Assembly (NCBI GenBank): GCA_005799065.1
Contig: SYHW01000004.1
Coordinates: forward strand, 1-50,584
Length of the DNA: 50,584 nt
DNA from: Bacteroidota bacterium
GTDB lineage: Bacteria > Bacteroidota > Bacteroidia > UBA7662
Reading direction: 5' to 3'
Under the pieces are notes generated by a model. The model was not told the DNA's origin. It saw only the letters and a list, made by a program, of their open reading frames with translations, and ran no database searches. Below are positions 16,930 through 26,090 of this stretch, piece after piece. The translations under genes were made by a program, and so were the position numbers. Each line of letters opens with the position of its first letter. The stretch's first letter is position 1.

Positions 16930-16972
16930 GATTTGTTTGAAATCACAAGATAATCAAATCTTCACATCCGAA

Positions 16973-18472
16973 TCAATGTCTATTGTTTTTTGGTAACGTT
17001 GAAGGGTTAGAATAGGCATCGAAATGACTAAAGTCGAAGGGTAGGCGACTGAATCCCTCCAATGCCAAACTATCTTTTCCTTTCAATATGATGCAATGTT
17101 GGGAAGTATGGTTGGGCGATAGACTCAAGCTGTAATATCGTTGCATATACAACCAAATGGCGTAGTGCCCATGAAGTTCATGCGAAAGGGCGATACCCCG
17201 ACAATCGGAATTCTCCTCTTTATGCTTGAGCATTTGCACTACATGATTTAAATCGGATTGCAAAGAAAAATCCCGAACGGGCACATCTCTTTTCGTCCAG
17301 GCATAGCCAAAGCATCCCAAAACGCATACGGATACTCCAGCACTCAAGATGATATCATGCTTTAAATGGCCCCATTGATAGGTGCAGAAGGGCAGAGCGC
17401 GCAGAACAGGAAGGGTAGCGCAAGTCATGGCTAATGTCCACCAAGGATAGGATGGGATCAGATAATGCGGATGTAATTTGGGTGAAACAAAGAGCGGAGC
17501 CGTTGCACTGAGGGCCACAAGCATAAAGAACAATGCGTATGATCTTAAGTGCCGGTCATCCGATTCGTCGGCCCATTTTAATCGGTTGCGGTTCTTTAAC
17601 CACCGCGATGTAAGATAACATACCAGCAGCAGGAGAACAGGTATAGAAAGCTCCTGAATAAAAGTCCACACCAGATCAATGCGCGTTCGCTCGGAGCCCA
17701 CCTCATAAGAAGGTCTTTGTCCCGAGAACACGGCATGAACTTGTCTTCGCCAATATGCCAGCATGGCGTCACGCAGGGGCGACCATAACCACCCCATCCA
17801 GGCTAAGGCGACCATAACAACACTTGACCAGGCAGTTACCCGCGTCATATCGCTGCTCGGGCGCAGACGACATATGCCTAACAACATGGGGGCTGCCAAA
17901 GGGAACAAGGCTGGTGGGCCTTTGGTGATGAAGGCCAGCCCAGTAAACAAGCCCAGTCCGATACCGGCCAGGAAGCGATTTGCCCCCATGGCCGACCAAA
18001 CCGCAAGGAAGGTCAATAAAGTAAGCAGATTCTCGAGCATAAATTGTCCAAGACCCCACAAAGGACCTGGAACAAGGCTCCACAAGAGCATCCACCAACC
18101 CCAACCATATCGATTCAGCTGACCGGAGATGTGCATTTTCCAGATGTAATAGAAGGCGATCAAAGTAAAAACCCCCATCAGGAGGGCCAAGATCTTTTCG
18201 GTCCATGCATGGTCGCCTAACCATCGAAACCACCATGACCCCATCCACAACATCAGCGGAGGATGCTCAGCAAATTCGCGATAAAAAGTATCGCTAAAAA
18301 TCAACTCAGTGGACTGCCAGGGCAGTTGACTGAGGTTACGGGATATAGAGGCGTATAGAAGACCATCAATAAAACCGCCCCGCCCAAGCAGTGGCGGAAT
18401 CAGGATGATGCATCCGATGGCCCAAGCGATCAGCGCTGGAATCGAAAGGATACTGGGCTTACAGAAGCGCAT
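16973..18472 (-). CDS. GT39-type glycosyltransferase (PMT/ArnT-like)
   Basis: 499-residue membrane protein with about 11-12 helices. FIDGLLYASISRN after the first helix supplies the conserved acidic residue in the first outer loop, and REFAEHPPLMLW is the second-loop motif seen in dolichyl/polyprenyl-phosphate sugar transferases of the PMT_2/ArnT group. Such enzymes move a sugar from a lipid carrier to protein, lipid A or glycan outside the membrane; the acceptor is unknown. A C-terminal soluble part (about 380-499) ends near NNRH. It sits upstream of the OlsF-like gene and is divergent from the FISUMP gene. Confidence 0.82.
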   Translation of the reverse strand: MRFCKPSILSIPALIAWAIGCIILIPPLLGRGGFIDGLLYASISRNLSQLPWQSTELIFSDTFYREFAEHPPLMLWMGSWWFRWLGDHAWTEKILALLMGVFTLIAFYYIWKMHISGQLNRYGWGWWMLLWSLVPGPLWGLGQFMLENLLTLLTFLAVWSAMGANRFLAGIGLGLFTGLAFITKGPPALFPLAAPMLLGICRLRPSSDMTRVTAWSSVVMVALAWMGWLWSPLRDAMLAYWRRQVHAVFSGQRPSYEVGSERTRIDLVWTFIQELSIPVLLLLVCYLTSRWLKNRNRLKWADESDDRHLRSYALFFMLVALSATAPLFVSPKLHPHYLIPSYPWWTLAMTCATLPVLRALPFCTYQWGHLKHDIILSAGVSVCVLGCFGYAWTKRDVPVRDFSLQSDLNHVVQMLKHKEENSDCRGIALSHELHGHYAIWLYMQRYYSLSLSPNHTSQHCIILKGKDSLALEGFSRLPFDFSHFDAYSNPSTLPKNNRH

Positions 18473-18529
18473 TTGCCCACGAAAATAGTTTAAAATGCAC
18501 AGCGGATCTTTAAAGTGTGAGCAAATACC

Positions 18530-18537
18530 TATTTTTG
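18530..18537 (+). promoter_or_regulatory. Candidate -7 box for the FISUMP gene
   Basis: TATTTTTG matches the Bacteroidota -7 consensus TAnnTTTG exactly and lies 65 bp before the chosen ATG. The -33 partner is weak: only TTTA 17 bp upstream. Confidence 0.4.
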
Positions 18538-18602
18538 TAGATTGAGTCTGTATGTTTAGTTGAATTCCTCTGTTGGATTATCGAAAGGAAACCCAATACC
18601 TC

Positions 18603-21600
18603 ATGAATCAAAATTGGATCGGCCTACTTTTAAGCTTTGTATTTGTATTTGTAACAGAAGTTGTCTGGTCTCAAAATAGTATTCAAGGCACGCTTCGCTA
18701 CGACAACATCCACCAAACGCCATTGGCGGGTATCCCCGTACGTTTACTGAATTTAGCCGGTCTGCCCGTGGCTTTCGACACCACGAACGCTCAGGGTCAA
18801 TTTCTGCTTCAAGACTACCCTTCATCGACCTATACCTTTGTAGCCCAGATCGGCTACGCATGGGGTGGCGTGAACAGTACAGATGCCCTCAACACCCAAC
18901 GGTCATTTTCAGGTCAGCAAATGTTCACCTCCTTTCGAAATCGGGTTGCCGATGTAAATGGCAATGGGGTATTGAATTCAACCGATGCCATACAAATCAG
19001 TAGGCGTGTTGGCTTGATCACAAGTTCGTTTGCCATCGGCAATTTTCTTTGGGATCCTACGGTGGTGATGGCGCAGGGTGTTGCCATTCAACGCGATTTT
19101 CTTGTTTTGTGCAGTGGTGATATCAATGGCAGTTATCAAATATCAGCCACTGCACCCCAATTGTCAATAGACAGCCTAGCAGCGGTTGGCTACAGCACCG
19201 TGGCTCGGGTTCGCTTTGATCAGACAGGAAGCGGCGTATTTGCGCGTGGATTATGCTGGAGCGCTTTGCCCAATCCGGATGTTAATGACAGTGTTTTGAT
19301 TACAGGACGCGGAAGTTTCGGGTTTACCGCCTTTCCTCCCGGACTACTCCCCGGTCGGAATTGGTATGTAAGAGGCTACGCGCAAAACTCAGGTGGATTG
19401 TATTATACGTCGGAAGTAGTGGTGAACCCAACGCCGGTTGCCCCTGAAATGAGCACTGACTCTATTATTTACCTTTCACCGGGCCAGATCATAGCATACG
19501 GAAGAATAATCAGGGATGGAGGACAAGCGCTAACAGCCCGTGGATTTTGTTACGATACTTCAGCCGCGCCATCCTTATCGCATGGAGTGGTTCAGGTCGG
19601 TACTGCTGCTCAGGGTTTTGCTTTCGAAGCACCAATTAGCGGGCTACGAGGTGGCCGAGTCTACTTTGTGCGCTCCTTTGCAACCAATGCCATCGGCACT
19701 GGATATGGAAATGATTTGAGCATCTACACCCCACCCAGTATTCCAGAGGTAAACACAGGAACCGTAAGCGCGCTGTTCCCCTTTTCAGCACAGGTAGGCG
19801 GACAAATTCCATTCGATGGAGGGAGCCCCATTTTGGCCCGGGGCATCTGTTGGACTTTGGGCAGACCCCCTACCATTGCGGATGACACAACCTACAATGG
19901 AACAGGAATTGGATCTTTCACAGGCAAATTATCGCGTTTATTACCGTCAAATACCTATCAAAGCCGTGCCTACGCCGTGAATGCCGTGGGGGTTGCATAC
20001 GGAAACGTGGTGGTGGTAAATACACCACAAGCGCCTTACGCCTGCGGAACCCCGATCTTTGACACTTCGGGATACAGCTACCCAACCATTCGGATCGGCG
20101 GTCAGTGTTGGACAGCCACCAATCTGCGCGTAACCGCCTACCGCAATGGGGACCCTCTATTGAGTGGGCTCGATACAACAGCCTGGTCGAATACCCCACT
20201 AGGTGCATGGACTGTTAACCCGTCAGAACCCCAGTTTGAGGCAAATTATGGAAAACTCTACAATGCACATGCCGCGGCTGATCCGCGCGGATTGTGCCCA
20301 TCGGGTTGGCGTGTACCATCGGATTCCGATTGGCAGGCACTCGTGCAATTTTTAGGACAAAGTGGCTACAACAACCTTGCTGCAGACTATAATGGCGTAG
20401 GATTTGCCCTTAAATCATGTAGACAGCTGAATGGAGGTGGGTCATCGGGTTGCGGCACTGCCACTCAACCACGATGGAATAGCCATAACATTTATTATGG
20501 AGGCGATGTTTTTGGCTTCTCCGCCTTGCCTGGAGGCAGCCTATCCAGTTCTGGAGCCTCTTTCTCAGCACCTGGGGGTAATGGCTCATGGTGGAGTTCG
20601 TCGCCCTCCGGAAGCAGCACTTGGTTTGTGCAGCTGAACTCATCTGGCGGTAATTTATCTCGGACTACCGGCAGCCGACAAAACGGCAGATCCATCCGCT
20701 GTGTACGCACACCCGACACGAGTATGTCGATTTTTATGCCGCCTGCTGTCATTACTTTGCCGCCCTCGGCCATAACCACTCAATCAGCACAAATTAGTGC
20801 ACGAATTTCCTCTGATGGTGGGGCAGCTGTTTTAAATCGTGGATTCTGTTGGAACAACAGACCGATGCCCACCATTCAAAATGCCCAAATCAGTTTGGGA
20901 CGTGATACCGGTCTGTTCTCGTATACCCTCAGTTCACTTTCTTTTGGCACATACTATGTGCGGTCCTATGCCGAAAATGCAGCGGGTATCGCATACGGAA
21001 ACAGCATTCAATTCACAACCTTATCGCCGCAGGGCGGAAATGCATGTGTTTCCGCTGTTGTGTCTGACGTCGAGAACAACATCTACGAAACTGTAGCTAT
21101 TGGAAGCCAGTGTTGGCTGAAATCAAACCTTCGTACCCGGCGCTACAACAACAACGACACCATTGCCAGCCTGCTGTGGCGCTATCAACAAAACATACCA
21201 GGCATAGGCACCACCACTATCTACAATAATGATACAGCCAATCTTTCCGTCTATGGTCGGCTGTACAGCTATTTTGCTGCTTCAGACCCAAGAGGTATTT
21301 GTCCGACCGGGTGGCACTTACCCTCACAGGCGGAATGGAATACCCTAGCGCAGTTTGCAGGGGATACGCTTCACAGTGGTCTAAAATTGAAAGCCGCGGT
21401 GAATTGGTCTGGATCGACGGGTGGCGTTGATGCGCTGGGGATGGGTGTACTTCCGGCAGGCGTAGGCTACAACGATCATGTATTTTCATTTTTGGGGTCG
21501 CAGGCCAACTTCTGGGCCTGTGACTCTCAATTCGCAGATGCTTTGGGAGGCAACTACCGGCAAATTGGATTCGATCGAATACCAAACCAAACTTCTTTCA

Positions 21601-22658
21601 CGCGACTTGAGCTGCATGCATTATCTGTTCGTTGCATCAAAGATGCATCAATAAGCAGCGTGAATGCGGTTTTGCCCTATTTAATTACATTGCCTTTTGG
21701 TAGCATTAGCCAAAATTCAGCCACTGGGCGCGGACGCATTCTGAGTGACGGCGGTTCACCCATTACATCGAAAGGAGTTTGTTGGAGCACGACAAGAAAC
21801 CCCAGCTTAGTCCATCCCAATGCGACTGCAGGGGGCAGCAATTTTACATACTCTGTGTCATTAACCGGATTGAACCCTGGCACATGGTATTATGTTCGTG
21901 CCTTTGCAACCAATTCTGCGGGTACGGCCTACGGCCCCGAACGTATGTTTCACACCCTTCCTGCCAGCACCGCTTTCACCTGTGGAGCAGATTCCATTCA
22001 AGATCGATCAGGATTCAAGTATGCAACGGTCTCCTTGGGTACTCAATGTTGGACCAAAGCGCATCTTAGGGCCCTCGTTTATACCAACGGAGACAGCATT
22101 CCTTGGATAACCGACAGCCTCCAATGGAAAAATACGACATTAGGTGCTTGGTCGGCCTACCAAAATAATTTGCAATACGAACAAGTCTATGGTAAGTTAT
22201 ACAACTGGTATGCCATCGCCGATCCGCGAAAGCTCTGTCCTTTGGGCTGGCATGTGCCCTCCAATGCAGAGCTTACCACACTGATCAATCACACAGTGAG
22301 CCGAGGCTACCCGAATACCTCTTCGAATGTCAACGGTGCGGGTAGTGCACTAAAATCTTGCCGACAACTTTCATCCCCGTTAGGCGGAACGTGCAATACT
22401 TCAATCCACCCCTACTGGAACAGCCATACCACCCACCGCGGAACGGATGCACTGGGGTTGTCTATTTTGCCCGCAGGAGCGCGGTCGGGTGATGATGGGC
22501 AATTCACTTCACTCACGGGTTACTGCCTGTTGTTGTCATCGACCCTGTCGTCCACCAACCTTGTACAGGGACAATATTTCCGCAATTCAACGGGCAACAT
22601 TTCTCCCGCCACAGGAACAAAACCCTGGGGTGGCTCCGTGCGTTGTGTTAAAGATTAA
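18603..22658 (+). CDS. Large exported protein with dockerin-like repeat, FN3-like modules and three FISUMP domains
   Basis: 1351 residues from ATG 18603, which gives a clean signal peptide ending VVWSQ; an in-frame TTG at 18573 is less likely. After a carboxypeptidase-regulatory-like beta domain (ITGTL-type opening, about 25-90) comes DVNGNGVLNSTDAIQISRR, close to a calcium-binding dockerin repeat, with SGDINGSY as a second part. Five fibronectin-like modules with a repeated 'DGG..ARGxCW' core are interspersed with three FISUMP domains (about 479-700, 813-1012, 1125-1351), each with GGQCW or similar, YGKLYN and GWxVPS. The protein ends in FISUMP sequence; no T9SS sorting domain is visible. 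It is likely a surface or secreted adhesin-like protein. Confidence 0.85.
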   Translation: MNQNWIGLLLSFVFVFVTEVVWSQNSIQGTLRYDNIHQTPLAGIPVRLLNLAGLPVAFDTTNAQGQFLLQDYPSSTYTFVAQIGYAWGGVNSTDALNTQRSFSGQQMFTSFRNRVADVNGNGVLNSTDAIQISRRVGLITSSFAIGNFLWDPTVVMAQGVAIQRDFLVLCSGDINGSYQISATAPQLSIDSLAAVGYSTVARVRFDQTGSGVFARGLCWSALPNPDVNDSVLITGRGSFGFTAFPPGLLPGRNWYVRGYAQNSGGLYYTSEVVVNPTPVAPEMSTDSIIYLSPGQIIAYGRIIRDGGQALTARGFCYDTSAAPSLSHGVVQVGTAAQGFAFEAPISGLRGGRVYFVRSFATNAIGTGYGNDLSIYTPPSIPEVNTGTVSALFPFSAQVGGQIPFDGGSPILARGICWTLGRPPTIADDTTYNGTGIGSFTGKLSRLLPSNTYQSRAYAVNAVGVAYGNVVVVNTPQAPYACGTPIFDTSGYSYPTIRIGGQCWTATNLRVTAYRNGDPLLSGLDTTAWSNTPLGAWTVNPSEPQFEANYGKLYNAHAAADPRGLCPSGWRVPSDSDWQALVQFLGQSGYNNLAADYNGVGFALKSCRQLNGGGSSGCGTATQPRWNSHNIYYGGDVFGFSALPGGSLSSSGASFSAPGGNGSWWSSSPSGSSTWFVQLNSSGGNLSRTTGSRQNGRSIRCVRTPDTSMSIFMPPAVITLPPSAITTQSAQISARISSDGGAAVLNRGFCWNNRPMPTIQNAQISLGRDTGLFSYTLSSLSFGTYYVRSYAENAAGIAYGNSIQFTTLSPQGGNACVSAVVSDVENNIYETVAIGSQCWLKSNLRTRRYNNNDTIASLLWRYQQNIPGIGTTTIYNNDTANLSVYGRLYSYFAASDPRGICPTGWHLPSQAEWNTLAQFAGDTLHSGLKLKAAVNWSGSTGGVDALGMGVLPAGVGYNDHVFSFLGSQANFWACDSQFADALGGNYRQIGFDRIPNQTSFTRLELHALSVRCIKDASISSVNAVLPYLITLPFGSISQNSATGRGRILSDGGSPITSKGVCWSTTRNPSLVHPNATAGGSNFTYSVSLTGLNPGTWYYVRAFATNSAGTAYGPERMFHTLPASTAFTCGADSIQDRSGFKYATVSLGTQCWTKAHLRALVYTNGDSIPWITDSLQWKNTTLGAWSAYQNNLQYEQVYGKLYNWYAIADPRKLCPLGWHVPSNAELTTLINHTVSRGYPNTSSNVNGAGSALKSCRQLSSPLGGTCNTSIHPYWNSHTTHRGTDALGLSILPAGARSGDDGQFTSLTGYCLLLSSTLSSTNLVQGQYFRNSTGNISPATGTKPWGGSVRCVKD

Positions 22659-22669
22659 TATTTTGTTCG

Positions 22670-24640
22670 ATGGTTAACCTTTCAGAGCCTGTAAACGGCG
22701 AAGACGAAATTTCATTACCACTTTGGGATCGATTGCCACGCGAACTTCAAAGCACTGGATGGATTTTAAATAAAAGAACCAACACCTACCTCAAGGGCCT
22801 GTGTGAATACCTCGACTCGACCGAGCCCGACCAAACATCAGTTGCCTATGTGCTCGAGCTGGAATCGCGTCACTCTTTATCAAAAAATGACGGCGAACGC
22901 GATCGTGAAAAGCTCTATCGATTCCTCAAGAAAGAGCTGTTGAGCAATGGGGTCGACCCTTCAGCGCTCAAACGGCTCGAAGCGTGGAAACCCCTTCTCA
23001 AACCAGGTGAAGACAGCCTCCCTGCCGATCTTTCGGTGAGCCTCAACATCGCGCACCTCCAAGCGCAAAAAGCATTCTCCGATGGCAGGATCGATGGTGA
23101 GGAATTGATGTCGATTATGCGGCTCTACCACCTCTTCGATATTCCTGTAGGGGATATGCGGCAAATATACCAAGCCGCTTCTGCCCCATCGGTCGATCGA
23201 ATTTTGGAGGCCGGCGGTCGCGACGGAAAGGTGAGCCGTGAGGATGCCGACAGCATTCGGCTCTACGCCCTACTCCTGACCGGCATGGAGATGAACTTCG
23301 ACAACGCCCGACTAAAAAAATTTCTGAATGCCTACAACAGGGTTCAGTTGAAAGAAGGCGGTCCATTGCTTCGTTTGAGTATTAACAATGGATACAAAAC
23401 ATTCAGCATCAGCGGAAATTACTGGACGGGTCACTGTAGGGTTCAACAAGTCGAAGGCCGAAAGTCAACGGATCGACGCATGGAGGTGTATGTCTATGAT
23501 GAATGCCTGGTTTTTATGGATCTAACCCAAACCGAATTAATTACCCCAGGAAATGTTCAGGATCTGAAAGAGTCGATTTATGCGGTCGACAATACCTCCA
23601 TCTTAAATTGGAAGGAAAAAGAGGCTAAGGTCTCGTGGACGCTGAGCCACTTCGATGATCCTGAAGCGGCCAAGCTCTGCTTCATGGTGCTAAAAGGTCA
23701 AGCCCCAGAGCAGCTGAATGGTCCATTTACCCCACCCCAGCCAACAAATGCCTCGGGCTTTAAGCCAAAAAGCGATCAAACAGATCAAAAAACACCGAAA
23801 GGTGGCCCTGCCCGCAAAAAGCAGCAGGCACTGCAGGAGCTGGATCGGCTGGTGGGTTTGGCCTCGGTTAAAGAGCAGATGAAAAGTCTGTCGAATATGG
23901 TGAGCTTGCAGCAGCAACGGTCGGCGGCCGGGCTGCAAGTGGTGCAGGTGAGTCTCCACAGTGTATTCACAGGAGCCCCTGGAACGGGCAAAACAACGGT
24001 AGCGCGCCTCTACGCGGATATGCTGCGCGAATTGGGGGTTTTGCAGAAGGGTCAGCTCGTGGAGGTTGACCGCGCGGGACTCGTGGCCGGTTACTCTGGC
24101 CAAACAGCCATCAAAACGGATGAAGTGATTAGCCGTGCCCTGGATGGCGTGCTTTTTATCGATGAAGCCTACAGCCTTTCGCCCCAAAAGGGTGATGATT
24201 CTTATGGTCAAGAAGCCATCAATACATTGTTGAAGCGAATGGAAGACTACCGCAATCGTTTGGTCGTGGTGGTGGCGGGATATACCGAGGAAATGGAACG
24301 CTTCATCGGCTCAAACCCCGGCTTGTCGAGTCGATTCAACCGAACGGTCTTTTTCCCTAATTATGGTGCTGAAGAAATGGTTGAAATCTGTAAGCGATTG
24401 GCCAAAACGAACGACTATGACATCGATATGTCCTTGGCAGAAGCACTGTTGCTGCACCTGCAGCTAAAATCCTCAGGAGCCGGTGAAGATTTTGGCAATG
24501 CCCGCTACGTACGCAACCTATTTGAAGCCATGGTGATCGCCCACAGCAATCGGGTGGCTACTTTGGAGAATCCCGATCGATCGATGCTCACCCGGCTCGA
24601 TTCTAATGACCTGAAAGAAGCCGCACGGGTTTTAGGGTGA
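22670..24640 (+). CDS. AAA ATPase of the CbbX/SpoVK type with extra N-terminal domains
   Basis: 656 residues, soluble. The last third is an AAA+ module of the CbxX/CfqX family: Walker A GAPGTGKTT near residue 434, pore-loop region AGLVAGYSGQTA, Walker B VLFIDEAY near 494, and an arginine finger in GLSSRFN near 549. Known members remodel proteins (CbbX activates Rubisco; others serve sporulation or secretion). Residues about 120-210 are helical with paired DGR.DGEE and DGKVSREDAD motifs, like TerB or EF-hand-type folds, and 235-345 is a beta-rich domain that may be PH-like. It starts 11 bp after the FISUMP gene, so the two are co-transcribed. The target is unknown. Confidence 0.82.
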   Translation: MVNLSEPVNGEDEISLPLWDRLPRELQSTGWILNKRTNTYLKGLCEYLDSTEPDQTSVAYVLELESRHSLSKNDGERDREKLYRFLKKELLSNGVDPSALKRLEAWKPLLKPGEDSLPADLSVSLNIAHLQAQKAFSDGRIDGEELMSIMRLYHLFDIPVGDMRQIYQAASAPSVDRILEAGGRDGKVSREDADSIRLYALLLTGMEMNFDNARLKKFLNAYNRVQLKEGGPLLRLSINNGYKTFSISGNYWTGHCRVQQVEGRKSTDRRMEVYVYDECLVFMDLTQTELITPGNVQDLKESIYAVDNTSILNWKEKEAKVSWTLSHFDDPEAAKLCFMVLKGQAPEQLNGPFTPPQPTNASGFKPKSDQTDQKTPKGGPARKKQQALQELDRLVGLASVKEQMKSLSNMVSLQQQRSAAGLQVVQVSLHSVFTGAPGTGKTTVARLYADMLRELGVLQKGQLVEVDRAGLVAGYSGQTAIKTDEVISRALDGVLFIDEAYSLSPQKGDDSYGQEAINTLLKRMEDYRNRLVVVVAGYTEEMERFIGSNPGLSSRFNRTVFFPNYGAEEMVEICKRLAKTNDYDIDMSLAEALLLHLQLKSSGAGEDFGNARYVRNLFEAMVIAHSNRVATLENPDRSMLTRLDSNDLKEAARVLG

Positions 24641-24659
24641 TTTGAAGAACACCCCACTA

Positions 24660-25907
24660 TTAGATAAAATGCTGCCTTTCCTTTTGTTTTACGGAAACGG
24701 GGGGTTCCGTCGTATAAAACCGAGCCGTATTCGTCATCAGCCACACGACACGCAACCAATACATAATACAGGGGAACACCTTAAGCTGATAGGGTTCGAT
24801 CCATACTTTTCGCAGGGTGGATGGGAATATATCAGTGGGTGACCAAGACGATAAAATCCAGCAGGCCATCAGTAAAAACCGATCCCAACCCGAACGGGGT
24901 CCATTTATATAAGCCAGCAGAATCCCTGCGAGTGCGATGATGAAGGTCGGTGACTCTGCTTTGTGGTTGAAAATGACCATCCAAATCATTAAAGAAGAAA
25001 GCCAAAGGCCCCGAAAGGCCTGCGATGAGTGGAGTCCCTCCTGCCACCATGCGCCCATCAGACCCTGCTTGCGCATTTGAATCACCCACACCCAGGCAAC
25101 AGGCATGATCAACATCATCAAACCCACCAAGAGCACGGGGGTTTTGGGGAATTCGATCGACATAATTGGGCCAAACCAGGCCTGTAGCCATCCCATGACC
25201 GACATGCCATACGAAACCGCGTGATCGTGCGACAGCATATCGATATAGCTGAGAATCATGGCCCAATAATCATGCGTAGATACCAACAGAATTGGCGCTA
25301 CGGCAAGGATGAAACCGATAAGCATCGCCTTGAGGAAGATCAAGCGCCACCGCTTGTAGAATGGCACCAATGCGAGGGCCATCACCCCAAACAGTTTGAT
25401 AAAAACACTGCAAATAATCCAAAGGGCGGGGCGAATATGCTGACCCCGCTCCAATCCACCGAGGGCCAACAGGAGAAGCCCGGCAATCAGGGCATTCGAC
25501 TGCTCGTTTTGAAGGGAAATCAGCATTTCTGGCCATAAAAACAGCATTCCAAGGGCCCGCTCACGTCTGCTTCCGGTTTTAAGATAAAATAAGCCACCCG
25601 CCAGAACAGCTGCGTTGAGTAAATTCCAACCCATAAGTCCCCACAAATCCGGGAACAACGCAAATACACCAAAAAACAGGGCAAAAGTGGGGGTGTATTT
25701 AAAGAGGTCCCAATGCTCGGCTGGCCACGACTGATATAGATCGGCGCGCGACATAAGGTGATGAAACGACTGTTTGAAAATCACATAGTTGTTGTACTCG
25801 TGGAATGGCGCACCGTTGATGGTGTTTGTGCTCGTTTGGGCGAGCCCCCAAGATTGAACGGCAGCACCCACAGCGGCCAAACCATACAGAATGCAGGCCC
25901 ATGCCAA
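24660..25907 (-). CDS. GT87 (DUF2029) polyprenyl-phosphate-dependent glycosyltransferase
   Basis: 415 residues read from TTG 25907, the only common start codon in the open frame. Ten or so membrane helices. NNYVIFKQSFHHL followed by ADLYQSWPAEHWDLFKYTPTF is the typical first-loop pattern of DUF2029/GT87 mannosyltransferase-like proteins. LQNEQSNALIAGL is also characteristic. Reading from the TTG starts the protein directly at the first helix. The same frame stays open upstream for about 28 more codons (KIIKQQLTYW...) into the 20-bp repeat array but has no ATG or GTG there. The normal N-terminus may therefore come from an ATG on the far side of the array (see findings). Confidence 0.8.
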   Translation of the reverse strand: MAWACILYGLAAVGAAVQSWGLAQTSTNTINGAPFHEYNNYVIFKQSFHHLMSRADLYQSWPAEHWDLFKYTPTFALFFGVFALFPDLWGLMGWNLLNAAVLAGGLFYLKTGSRRERALGMLFLWPEMLISLQNEQSNALIAGLLLLALGGLERGQHIRPALWIICSVFIKLFGVMALALVPFYKRWRLIFLKAMLIGFILAVAPILLVSTHDYWAMILSYIDMLSHDHAVSYGMSVMGWLQAWFGPIMSIEFPKTPVLLVGLMMLIMPVAWVWVIQMRKQGLMGAWWQEGLHSSQAFRGLWLSSLMIWMVIFNHKAESPTFIIALAGILLAYINGPRSGWDRFLLMACWILSSWSPTDIFPSTLRKVWIEPYQLKVFPCIMYWLRVVWLMTNTARFYTTEPPVSVKQKERQHFI

Positions 25908-25990
25908 AAGGCTTTGTTCGGAACCCTTGATGAACGGCCAGCGTAATCTGGGGAGCCAATAAGTTAATTGCTGTTTGATGATTTTGACTT

Positions 25991-26090
25991 TTGCGGCGGT
26001 GATGTGATACTTGCGGCGGTGATGTGGTACTTGCGGCGGTGAAGTGATACTTGCGGCGGTGATGTGATACTTGCGGTGGTGATGTGATAT
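25991..26090 (-). repeat. Five tandem 20-bp units between methyltransferase and GT87 genes
   Basis: Exactly five 20-bp copies; on the minus strand the unit is TATCACATCACCGCCGCAAG, with single-base differences in copies 1, 3 and 4 and at the last base of copy 5. The array begins at the second base after... more exactly, its first T is the T of the TAA stop of the methyltransferase gene shifted by two bases, so it directly abuts that gene. No stop codon occurs in any of the three minus-strand frames of the array. An ATG at 26100 leads into it. Confidence 0.95.
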
